From: Meridianimarinicoccus sp. MJW13
GTDB taxonomy: Bacteria; Pseudomonadota; Alphaproteobacteria; Rhodobacterales; Rhodobacteraceae
Assembly: GCF_014901205.1 (NCBI RefSeq)
Contig: NZ_JACNMU010000001.1
Location: forward strand, 496,001-560,000
Length of the DNA stretch: 64,000 bases
Reading direction: 5' to 3'
Both the position numbers and the translations under genes were made by a program. The stretch's first letter is position 1; each line of letters starts with the position of its first letter. Shown here one piece after another: positions 9,413 to 16,657 of this stretch. The notes below the pieces were generated by a model. That model saw only the letters and a program-made list of their open reading frames with translations. It was not told the origin of the DNA and did no database searches.

Positions 9413-10135
9413 TCAGTCCTCCAGAAGCGTCGTCAGCGGGATCAGATGGGTGGTCTCGGCATCGCGCAACAACAGGCCAAAGTCCTCATCCACCCCCAGG
9501 AAGGTGCCGCGGCGACCCCGGATGTCCACCTGTTCGCCGATGTCACGGGCAATGCCGCGCCAGTCGTCATGCAGAACGCGGGCGCCGCCGTCCTCCCAAC
9601 GGTTGATCCAGACCAGCATGTGCCGGGTCCAGGCTTCCAGAAGGTGGACCGGCTGAACGTCGACGCAGCCTTCGGAATACAGCGTGGTGGTATCTGGGGT
9701 CAGGCCGGGATCTTCCGACAGTTCCATCAGCGGCAGATCCAGCCCGAGGATCAGCCAGTCGGGCACGGCATCGGCGGCATCGGTCGCCGCCGCCACCCGC
9801 AGACCACCGCAGCGCGCACCGTTCAGGTACAGCGCCCCGTCCCAGCCCACATGCACCGCCACTTCGGGCGGAGCCAGCGCGCCAAGGGCATTCTGGAACC
9901 CCACCGCCGCCAGTGGCAGCATGGACAATGCCTGTGCCAGCGGCACCTCGGGGGCCAGAACCACGGCGGCGCGCAGCCGGTCGGCCTGCACGTTGTGGAC
10001 CACCAGCCCGGCATCGCAGCCGCGCGCGGCCTGCATCCGGGCGGTATCGAACGGATCGGTTGCGCCGGTGACCGCCAGGCCGGAAAACAGCGGCGGAAAC
10101 ACCGGGTCGCCAGGAGGAGCGTCCAGATCGGTCAT
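9413..10135 (-). CDS. biotin/lipoate-ligase-fold protein lacking the catalytic lysine
   Basis: A 240-residue cytosolic protein resembling the biotin/lipoate protein ligase fold with a C-terminal domain I know as DUF4444. The segment HVGWDGALYLNGARCGGL aligns with the ligase stretch that in BirA reads NDxxxxGRKIAG, but the lysine position holds Arg/Cys and no GRGR adenylate-binding loop is visible in the N-terminal half. The C-terminal part (IGEQVDIRGRRGTFLGVDED) looks like the small SH3-like BirA domain. It is therefore unlikely to be a normal ligase. It overlaps mrp by four bases and sits in the formate dehydrogenase accessory operon, where it may bind a cofactor or carrier. The alignment is from memory. 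Confidence 0.65.
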   Translation of the reverse strand: MTDLDAPPGDPVFPPLFSGLAVTGATDPFDTARMQAARGCDAGLVVHNVQADRLRAAVVLAPEVPLAQALSMLPLAAVGFQNALGALAPPEVAVHVGWDGALYLNGARCGGLRVAAATDAADAVPDWLILGLDLPLMELSEDPGLTPDTTTLYSEGCVDVQPVHLLEAWTRHMLVWINRWEDGGARVLHDDWRGIARDIGEQVDIRGRRGTFLGVDEDFGLLLRDAETTHLIPLTTLLED

Positions 10136-11199
10136 GCCTGCCCGGCCTCCACCAGCTTGCGGGCCACATCGCGAAAGCCCTGCGCCTGCGGCCCGTCGGG
10201 CTGGGTCACCACGATCGGCGCACCGCCATCGGCGGCCAGCCGGATTTGCAGATCCAGCGGGATCTCGGCCAGCAGGGGCACGCCCATCTTGGCGGCCTCG
10301 GCAGCAACACCGCCATGGCCAAAGACATGCTCTTCATGGCCGCATTGCGAACAGATGTGGGTCGACATGTTCTCGATCATGCCAAGGATCGGCGTGTTCA
10401 ACTGACGGAACATGTCCACGCCCTTGCGCGCGTCCATCAACGCCACGTCCTGCGGCGTCGAGACGATCACCGCGCCGTCAATCTTCGCCTTCTGGCACAG
10501 GGTCAGCTGCACGTCGCCGGTGCCGGGCGGCAGATCGACGATCAGCACGTCCAGCGCGCCCCACTGCACCTGCGTCAGCATCTGTTGCAGCGCCCCCATC
10601 AGCATCGGGCCGCGCCAGACCACCGCCTGATCGTCGTTGGTCATCAGGCCGATGGACATCATGGTGACGCCATGGTTGCGCATTGGCAGGATGGTCTTGC
10701 CGTCGGGCGAGGCCGGCCGGCCCGACACCCCCAGCATCCGCGGTTGCGAGGGGCCGTAGACATCGGCATCCAGCAGCCCGACGCGGCGGCCTTCGGCGGC
10801 CAGCGCGCAGGCCAGGTTGGCCGAGACCGTCGATTTCCCGACCCCGCCCTTGCCCGAGGCTACGGCGATGATCCGGGCGATGCCCGGCACCGGCTGCGGG
10901 CCATCCGGCTCGGCCCGCCGTCCCGGCTTCAGGTCCGGCGGCGGGGCCTTGGCGGCATGGGCGGTCATCACGATGGACACCGCCGTGACGCCTTCGACCC
11001 GCTTCACCGCGCCTTCGGCGGCCTCCTTGATCGTGCCATAGGCCGCGGCTTCCTGCGCGGCCACCTCCAGCACGAAGCGCACCACCCCGTCGGAAACATC
11101 CAGCGCGCGCACCACGCCTGCGGCCACGATGTCGGTGCCGCCACCGGGCACATGGATGGATTTCAGCGCCTCAAGAACAGCGTCCCGCGTCGCGGCCAT
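10132..11199 (-). CDS. Mrp/ApbC-type iron-sulfur carrier ATPase
   Basis: A 355-residue cytosolic protein. The N-terminal ~90 residues are a MIP18/FeS-assembly domain (AVLEALKSIHVPGGGTDIV), followed by a deviant Walker A SGKGGVGKST with Lys122, DADVYGPSQP, and the cluster-binding CxxC in STHICSQCGHEEHVF. These proteins bind and transfer 4Fe-4S clusters at the expense of ATP. Here it is the middle gene of a minus-strand operon starting with the DUF6494-like gene one base upstream, next to a formate dehydrogenase with many clusters, so a dedicated cluster-delivery role is reasonable. Gene names mrp and apbC are both used for the family. Confidence 0.88.
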   Translation of the reverse strand: MAATRDAVLEALKSIHVPGGGTDIVAAGVVRALDVSDGVVRFVLEVAAQEAAAYGTIKEAAEGAVKRVEGVTAVSIVMTAHAAKAPPPDLKPGRRAEPDGPQPVPGIARIIAVASGKGGVGKSTVSANLACALAAEGRRVGLLDADVYGPSQPRMLGVSGRPASPDGKTILPMRNHGVTMMSIGLMTNDDQAVVWRGPMLMGALQQMLTQVQWGALDVLIVDLPPGTGDVQLTLCQKAKIDGAVIVSTPQDVALMDARKGVDMFRQLNTPILGMIENMSTHICSQCGHEEHVFGHGGVAAEAAKMGVPLLAEIPLDLQIRLAADGGAPIVVTQPDGPQAQGFRDVARKLVEAGQA

Positions 11200-11200
11200 C

Positions 11201-11395
11201 TCAGGACCCGGACCCGATCTTGCCGGTCACCACGTGTTCAAGATCCAGCCCTTCGACGGTCAGGACCACCTTGGCCTCATAGGACTGGCCCGGTGCGGCC
11301 CCCTTGTCGCGCAGGGCCCCTTCGATGGCCTGCTGCGAGGTCACGCCCACCTGCTTGAGGAATTTGCGCATGCTCATGTTGAAGTCGTCGTTCAT
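11201..11395 (-). CDS. small conserved protein, DUF6494-like
   Basis: A 64-residue soluble protein, MNDDFNMSMRKFLKQVGVTS at the start and GLDLEHVVTGKIGSGS at the end. It begins the minus-strand accessory operon (this gene, Mrp ATPase, ligase-like protein, DUF6505-like protein), with one base between it and mrp. A GAGA-containing ribosome site lies just upstream. I recognise it as the small companion of Mrp in Rhodobacterales formate dehydrogenase clusters; the DUF6494 label is from memory. No known motif is present. Function unknown. Confidence 0.6.
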   Translation of the reverse strand: MNDDFNMSMRKFLKQVGVTSQQAIEGALRDKGAAPGQSYEAKVVLTVEGLDLEHVVTGKIGSGS

Positions 11396-11481
11396 CGGGT
11401 CTCTCCGGTTCTACGTGCCAATTGACGGACGCGGCTGTTCGCGCCTAGCCTGATGCGCAGGCTGTCTAAGGGAGAAGCCTG

Positions 11482-12225
11482 TTGCGCATGTTGCTGAAAA
11501 TGCTCGCTCTCGGGCTGAGCCTGACCTTTTTCCATCCCGCCTTGGCGCAGGACAAGACCCTGTTGCTGACGGTCCCGTCCGAGATCGCCGACAGCGGGCT
11601 GTGGCGGTACATCCTGCCGCGTTTCGCCCTGAAGACCGGGGTACGGGTGACGCTGGGCGCGGATGGCGAGATGGAACTGACCGCCGCGCCGGGCGGGGCG
11701 GCGGTGCTGCAATCGCCGCAGGCGCGCTATGCCGTGGCCCGCGTCGAAGGCCCGCACGCGGCACGTTTTGCCGACTGGCTGCGCTCGGACGTGGGTCGCC
11801 GCACCATTGCCAGTTTCACACCCGAGGACGGCGATATCGCCTTCAGCGCCCCCGAAGCCGGGGCCGTGGATGACGCCGTACCGGTGTTCGACGGCGACGC
11901 GGCGCGGGGCGAGGTTCTGTCCTATTCCCATTGCGGGCGTTGCCACGTGGTCGGCGCGCGCAACCGGATGAACGGGCTGGGCTCGACCCCGTCTTTCGGC
12001 GTGCTGCGGTCGATGGACGACTGGTCGCGGCGGTTCGAAGCCTTCTATGCCCTGAACCCGCATGGCGCCTTCACCCAGATTGCCGGGGTCACCCCGCCCT
12101 TCCCCGAGACCCTGCCGTCGCCGATCGCGCCGGTCGAGATGAGCCTCGACGATCTGGAAGCCATCCTGGCCTTCGTGTCCGTGCTGGCACCGGCCGATCT
12201 GGGCGCGCCCTTGCAGCATCAGTGA
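11482..12225 (+). CDS. TupA-like mini binding domain fused to cytochrome c
   Basis: A 247-residue exported protein. Signal peptide at about 1-22 (MLALGLSLTFFHPALAQ). Residues ~23-125 resemble the two ends of a TupA tungstate-binding protein joined directly: EIADSGLWRYILPRFALKTG is the usual start, and HAARFADWLRSDVGRRTIAS the usual end; the ~150-residue middle is missing. The C-terminal part is a cytochrome c domain with CGRCH at 151-155 and a distal Met candidate around VEMSLDDLE. TTG 11482 is favoured as start because GGGAGAAG at 11470-11477 is ideally spaced; ATG 11488 is the alternative. It is divergent from the Mrp operon and convergent with the ferredoxin gene, inside the formate dehydrogenase island. 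Heme attachment is certain from the motif; the TupA relation is inference. Confidence 0.7.
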   Translation: MRMLLKMLALGLSLTFFHPALAQDKTLLLTVPSEIADSGLWRYILPRFALKTGVRVTLGADGEMELTAAPGGAAVLQSPQARYAVARVEGPHAARFADWLRSDVGRRTIASFTPEDGDIAFSAPEAGAVDDAVPVFDGDAARGEVLSYSHCGRCHVVGARNRMNGLGSTPSFGVLRSMDDWSRRFEAFYALNPHGAFTQIAGVTPPFPETLPSPIAPVEMSLDDLEAILAFVSVLAPADLGAPLQHQ

Positions 12226-14177
12226 TCCTTGCGGTCCGAGAGGTAGTCGTCGGTGGTGCGCGGGCGGCGCGGCTCGCCCATGGCGAAGGGATTGTCGGTG
12301 GCCTTGAACTGGGCGTTGACGCGGCAGTCGTCGCACATCTGGATCATCCGCAGCGCGTCGGGCCGGGCGAACATGGCATGCTGGCCGGCCAGTTTCTCGG
12401 TGACTTTCTCGATCGTGGATTTCACGCCGAACAGCTTGCCGCATTCCACGCAGGCAAAGGGTTCTTCCTCGTTCAGCACCTGCTGTGACAGGGCTGCGTC
12501 GGACAGGTCCAGCTGCGGCTTGAGGGTAATGGCATCCTCGGGGCAGACCGTGCGGCAGATGCCGCATTGCAGGCAGGCGTCCTCCTGGAACCGCAGTTCC
12601 GGCCGGTCGGGATTGTCCAGCAGCGCGCCCGAGGGGCACAGCGACACGCAGGACAGGCACAGGGTGCAGGCATCGGTGTCCACCAGGACTGCGCCATAGG
12701 GCGCGGTGTCGGGCAGTGGCAGCGGTGCTTCGATGCCGGGGTTCAGCGCCTGGGCGGCCAGACGCGCCACCTGCCGCCGGCTGCCCATGGGCAGAACCGG
12801 CGCGGGCGCCGGGGCCGCCGGGGCGACACCGTACAGCAGATCGCACAGGGCGTCGGGCTCGGCCGGGTCCAGCAGCCGCAGCTTGCCCGGCCCGGCGATG
12901 GCCGCGGCCAGGTGGGTTTCGCTTTCCAGCGCCTCGCGTTCGGTTGTGGGGGCCAGTAGAAGGTCGACGGCAACAAAGCCGCAGGCCAGCGCCGCCAGCT
13001 GTTCTGCATGACCAAACCCGGAAATCCGATCCAGTTCCAGCGGCAGCACATCGGCGGGCAACCCACGGCCATGCCGCGCGGCCAGACGGATCATCTCGGC
13101 GCCGTGGTCCGCGTCATGGACCAGCAACCGGGGGGCTGTGCCGCCGGCGCTGCGATACGCGCGGGAGAGAACTTCGATCCGGCGGGTCAGATCTTCAAAC
13201 GACGGATCCTCGAAACTGATCGCACCCGACGGGCACAGGGCCGTGCACATGCCGCAGCCGGCGCAGACCATCGGGTCGACGCTGACATGATCGCCATCGG
13301 GGGTGAGAGCTCCGGCCGGACAGGCATTCAGGCATTTGGAACAGCCAACCTGCCCGGCGCGGGTATGCGCACATAAAGACGGTTCCAGATGCAGGTAAAG
13401 CGGTTTCTCGAAAATCCCCGACATTTGAACGGCTTCGGTCAACAAACGGGCCACGGCGAGCGGATCGCGCGGATCGGCCCTCAGGTAACCTTCGCGTTTC
13501 TGCGGTGCCGGAACGAAGGCCGGGCCGCCGGTCAGGTCGATCAGCAGGTCGCATCGGGAGCGCCCGCCATCCTGCGGCGGGCCGAATCGGCGCGCCCCGC
13601 GACCGCCCGGCTCCATCTGTTGCAGAGCATCCAGGCGCACATCGAAGCCGCCAAGCGCCCCGGAAACGGATTTGATCTGCCCGCGCACCACGTCGAAATC
13701 GCGGGTTTCCGGCGGATCGGTGGCGTCGGTCAGACACAGGGTCACGCTCAGGGCAGCGGCCAGTTGTTCGGCGGCCTGCACCGCCCCCTCGCCCGCGCCG
13801 ACGATCAGGCACAGCCCTTCCGAGGTCACATCAAGGGTCTTGCGGGCGGCGCGCGGCAGCAGCGCCTCGGCCAGCAGCGCGGCCTGCTTCGGGCCGGCTT
13901 TCGCCCCCTCGTCCGACCAACCGGCGCGGTCGCGCAGATCAACGAAAACCGGTTCGGGGGCGCCAAGCTCTTCGGCCAATTCCTCAAACAAAGCATGCTC
14001 TTGCTGACATGCCAGTACAACCTCGCCCGCCTCCAGCGCCTGCGCGGCCTGTTCCAGATTGCGGGTGCACAGCGCTTCGACGGGACGCGCGCAGGGCAGG
14101 CCGGTGGCCTCTGACAATGCCTTGGCGTCCAGTGTCTGGCTGCCCAGACAGGTACACAGCAGGACCGATTTCGTCAT
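12219..14177 (-). CDS. large multi-cluster 4Fe-4S ferredoxin linked to formate dehydrogenase
   Basis: A 652-residue protein without signal peptide. Two pairs of ferredoxin motifs are visible: CSKCLNACPAGAL with CAGCGMCTALCPSGAI near the middle, and CTLCLSCVSLCPSGAL with CLQCGICRTVCPEDAI near the C terminus, so four 4Fe-4S clusters are expected. The last ~90 residues add CVECGKLFG and MCDDCR, which look like a zinc site. The N-terminal ~230 residues hold a small nucleotide-binding-like region (CLIVGAGEGAVQAAEQLAAAL). ATG 14177 follows GAGGGGGG; an upstream in-frame ATG is less likely. It faces the DUF3305-fdh operon across a 265-base gap, and is probably an electron-transfer hub for formate oxidation. 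It overlaps the cytochrome gene by seven bases at its end. Confidence 0.75.
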   Translation of the reverse strand: MTKSVLLCTCLGSQTLDAKALSEATGLPCARPVEALCTRNLEQAAQALEAGEVVLACQQEHALFEELAEELGAPEPVFVDLRDRAGWSDEGAKAGPKQAALLAEALLPRAARKTLDVTSEGLCLIVGAGEGAVQAAEQLAAALSVTLCLTDATDPPETRDFDVVRGQIKSVSGALGGFDVRLDALQQMEPGGRGARRFGPPQDGGRSRCDLLIDLTGGPAFVPAPQKREGYLRADPRDPLAVARLLTEAVQMSGIFEKPLYLHLEPSLCAHTRAGQVGCSKCLNACPAGALTPDGDHVSVDPMVCAGCGMCTALCPSGAISFEDPSFEDLTRRIEVLSRAYRSAGGTAPRLLVHDADHGAEMIRLAARHGRGLPADVLPLELDRISGFGHAEQLAALACGFVAVDLLLAPTTEREALESETHLAAAIAGPGKLRLLDPAEPDALCDLLYGVAPAAPAPAPVLPMGSRRQVARLAAQALNPGIEAPLPLPDTAPYGAVLVDTDACTLCLSCVSLCPSGALLDNPDRPELRFQEDACLQCGICRTVCPEDAITLKPQLDLSDAALSQQVLNEEEPFACVECGKLFGVKSTIEKVTEKLAGQHAMFARPDALRMIQMCDDCRVNAQFKATDNPFAMGEPRRPRTTDDYLSDRKDH

Positions 14178-14442
14178 GTGTCTTTCCCCCCTCGCAGCGT
14201 TACCCGCCGCGTCGTTGCCGCAGGTAGGCACATTCCCGAGGCAGGGTAAAGCGCCGACCGGCGCCACCCCGGCCGGACAGGACCTTCGTCGCCCCTGTCC
14301 GGAACTTTCCATCTCGAGCGGTGAAATCGCGGGTCCATTCGTCACAAATGGTTAGGATTTGGCACAATTTTCTTGCCGGAAGCGGGGCGAACGCGCCATA
14401 GTTTTCAGACAGCGCACCAAATGCGCGTCAGGGAGGTCCGGC

Positions 14443-15009
14443 TTGCATTCTGCAACGCCATCGAAGGCGATGCCATTGGGTGTCGTCATGCGCCGCACCC
14501 CCGGGGTCACCCGGTGGGCAAAGTGGCATTGGACCGCGTCCGGCATCCTGCCCGGCGCGCAGGCGGTCGACTGGCGCGAATTGCGCCGCGACGGCGACGC
14601 CGTGGAATACCATGCAGATACGGTGCCCCTGACCCTTTGGGCCACGGACACCGAGGCCTATCTCGTAGCCCTGGCCGACAGCCCGCCGTGCATCTACGTG
14701 GTCCTGCGCGAAGCCACCGCGACGGACGCCCGGATGCCCTATGAGGTGCATCTGGTGACCGCTTCGCCCTACGAGGCGCAGGATTATGCCGACAGCGGCG
14801 AAGAGATCGTCGAGAAAGTGCCGATGAGCGCCGGTCTGATCGCCTGGGTGCAGGACTTCATCACTGCCCACCACGAGGACGAGGTGTTCATCAAGCGCCG
14901 CCGCGACAAGAAGCGGGTGGATCTGGTCGAGGATGGCATCGGCGACTCGCGCATCGAACAACTGACCGACGTTTACCGTGCGCCGCGTCGGAAGGCGGGT
15001 CTGCAATGA
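14443..15009 (+). CDS. DUF3305 protein, first gene of the formate dehydrogenase operon
   Basis: A 188-residue cytosolic protein whose core starts VMRRTPGVTRWAKWHW and continues through AVDWRELRRDGDAVEYHA, a pattern I know as DUF3305. TTG 14443 is chosen since GGGAGG at 14431-14436 is well spaced; ATG 14470 is the alternative and would drop nine residues. The family is found almost only next to DUF3306, TorD and formate dehydrogenase genes, so a maturation or redox-enzyme chaperone role is likely. Its end overlaps DUF3306 by four bases (ATGA). Confidence 0.8.
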   Translation: MHSATPSKAMPLGVVMRRTPGVTRWAKWHWTASGILPGAQAVDWRELRRDGDAVEYHADTVPLTLWATDTEAYLVALADSPPCIYVVLREATATDARMPYEVHLVTASPYEAQDYADSGEEIVEKVPMSAGLIAWVQDFITAHHEDEVFIKRRRDKKRVDLVEDGIGDSRIEQLTDVYRAPRRKAGLQ

Positions 15010-15635
15010 CCGCGCGCAGCGATTTCTGGTCCCGTCGCAAAGCTGCCGTTGAAGCCGAACAGGCGGCTGAATTGCAGGCCGTGGACGCCGCACAACAGTC
15101 CGATGAACAGGCCGCGCTGGACGACAAGACCGACGCCGAGATTCTGGCCGAACTGGATCTGCCCGACCCCGACAGCCTGTCCAAAGGCGACGACTTCACC
15201 GCCTTTCTCGCCCGCCGCGTGCCCGAACGCATTCGCCGCCGCGCCCTGCGCAAGCTGTGGCTGAGCAACCCCGTTCTGGCCAACCTCGACGAGCTTGTGG
15301 ACTATGGCGAGGATTACACCGATGCCGCCACCATCGTCGAAAACATGCAAACCGTCTATCAGGTCGGCAAGGGCATGGTTCGGATGCTGACCGGCGAGGA
15401 CGAGGAGGCCGCACCGGAAGACGCGGTCGCCGAAGACGTCGCGGCCGAGGCCACCGAGGAGGAGGACGAGGTCGAAGCAACAGACCTTGCCGATACATCG
15501 CAACAGCCCACCAACCCAGAACAGCACACCGTCGCGCTGGCGCAGGACGCACCCGAAGCACGACCCGACCCCGTTGATCCCGATCCGCTGGCCGCCCCGA
15601 CGCGGCGGCGGATGCGTTTTGCCTTTGCCGACTGA
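15006..15635 (+). CDS. DUF3306 protein
   Basis: A 209-residue cytosolic protein. A conserved N-terminal half, MTARSDFWSRRKAAVEAE then LPDPDSLSKGDDFTAFL, RRALRKLWLSNPVLANLDEL and LVDYGEDYTD, is followed by a poorly conserved acidic, Glu/Ala/Pro-rich tail ending RRRMRFAFAD. This is the DUF3306 layout. It overlaps DUF3305 by four bases and is 15 bases ahead of the TorD gene. The strict pairing with formate dehydrogenase genes suggests a shared maturation task. No enzymatic motif is visible. Confidence 0.8.
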   Translation: MTARSDFWSRRKAAVEAEQAAELQAVDAAQQSDEQAALDDKTDAEILAELDLPDPDSLSKGDDFTAFLARRVPERIRRRALRKLWLSNPVLANLDELVDYGEDYTDAATIVENMQTVYQVGKGMVRMLTGEDEEAAPEDAVAEDVAAEATEEEDEVEATDLADTSQQPTNPEQHTVALAQDAPEARPDPVDPDPLAAPTRRRMRFAFAD

Positions 15636-15650
15636 CCGGAAGGAGACCCG

Positions 15651-16259
15651 ATGACCATGGCCACGGCCCTTGAGATTGCTGAAGAAGACCGGCTACGCGC
15701 CGATCTTTACGATTTTCTGGGGGCGCTTCTGGCGGCGCCGGCCTCGGTGGACATGCTGAAGAAATGCGCCGGGCTTTCGGGCGATGACAGCGATCTGGGA
15801 CAAGCCATCGGCACGCTGGCACGGGTAGCCAGGGTCTCCAAGCCCAAGGCCGTCGAGACCGAGTTCAACGCACTGTTCATCGGGCTGGGCCGGGGCGAGC
15901 TGCTGCCCTATGCCAGCTATTACCTGACCGGTTTCCTGAACGAGAAACCGCTGGCGCAACTGCGTCAGGACATGGCCGCGCAACAGATCACGCGGGCCGA
16001 AAACGTCTATGAACCCGAAGACAACATCGCCTCGTTGATGGAGATGATGTCCGGGCTGATCCTGGGCCGCTTCGGGGCGCCGGCAGCCCTGAATGTGCAA
16101 AAGACGTTCTGGAACAAGCATATCGGCCCCTGGGCCGGGCATTTCTTTTCAGATTTGGAAGCGGCGCAACATTCGGTTCTCTATGCCTCGGTCGGCACCA
16201 TCGGCCGGGTGTTCATGGAGATCGAGCGCGAAGCCTTCCGAATGACGGCAGAGGCGTGA
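15651..16259 (+). CDS. TorD-family molybdoenzyme chaperone
   Basis: A 202-residue all-helical cytosolic protein of the TorD/DmsD class. The typical family segment is present as EFNALFIGLGRGELLPYASYYLTG followed by EPEDNIASLMEMMSGLI, in which the EP/D motif marks the chaperone core. A strong GGAAGGAG ribosome site precedes ATG 15651 (ATG 15657 is also in frame). Such chaperones bind the twin-arginine signal of the catalytic subunit until cofactor insertion. Here the client should be the Tat-dependent formate dehydrogenase alpha subunit encoded 400 bases downstream. Confidence 0.85.
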   Translation: MTMATALEIAEEDRLRADLYDFLGALLAAPASVDMLKKCAGLSGDDSDLGQAIGTLARVARVSKPKAVETEFNALFIGLGRGELLPYASYYLTGFLNEKPLAQLRQDMAAQQITRAENVYEPEDNIASLMEMMSGLILGRFGAPAALNVQKTFWNKHIGPWAGHFFSDLEAAQHSVLYASVGTIGRVFMEIEREAFRMTAEA

Positions 16260-16314
16260 CGCCCTGCCATTCCTGCCGTGCCGACAAGCGCGGTGCAACC
16301 AAAGGAGAAACGCG

Positions 16315-16506
16315 ATGAGCGACAAGACAGAGGACGGTGCCAGCCGGCGCGACTTCCTCAAGCTTGCTTCGGTTTCGGCCCCGGCGGCGATTGCTGCTGC
16401 GGCAGTGGGCGGCACGGCCGCCCAGGCTGACGAGGCGCCCACCGGTGAAACCCGGATGCAGGACACCGCGCATACCCGCGCCTATCTGGACAGCGCCCGG
16501 TTCTGA
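16315..16506 (+). CDS. small twin-arginine signal protein of formate dehydrogenase loci
   Basis: A 63-residue protein that is little more than a Tat signal: SRRDFLKLASVSAPAAIAAA at residues 10-29 followed by GGTAAQADEAPTGETR and a short tail. It has no cysteine or other cofactor ligand. It corresponds to the formate dehydrogenase region TAT target described for these operons (TIGR02811, from memory). A clear AAAGGAG site precedes ATG 16315. It lies between the chaperone gene and the alpha subunit, so it may be an assembly factor or Tat escort. Confidence 0.8.
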   Translation: MSDKTEDGASRRDFLKLASVSAPAAIAAAAVGGTAAQADEAPTGETRMQDTAHTRAYLDSARF

Positions 16507-16657
16507 CCGGCCTGCCCGATCCGTTGCCGCCCGGCCCGACCGGACGCTGACACCCCCGACCTTGAGGCAACTGGTTGCGTGACGCCCGACCGCCTGAAGG
16601 ATTTGCAACACCAAGCCCGCAACGGCCCCGTGCCTGCGCCAGCGAGGAGAGAGAAAC

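Noticed and set aside
14361-14376. Sigma-54-like promoter TTGGCAC...TTGCC before the DUF3305-fdh operon
   Set aside because: The GG and GC pairs are separated by 12 bases instead of the strict 10.
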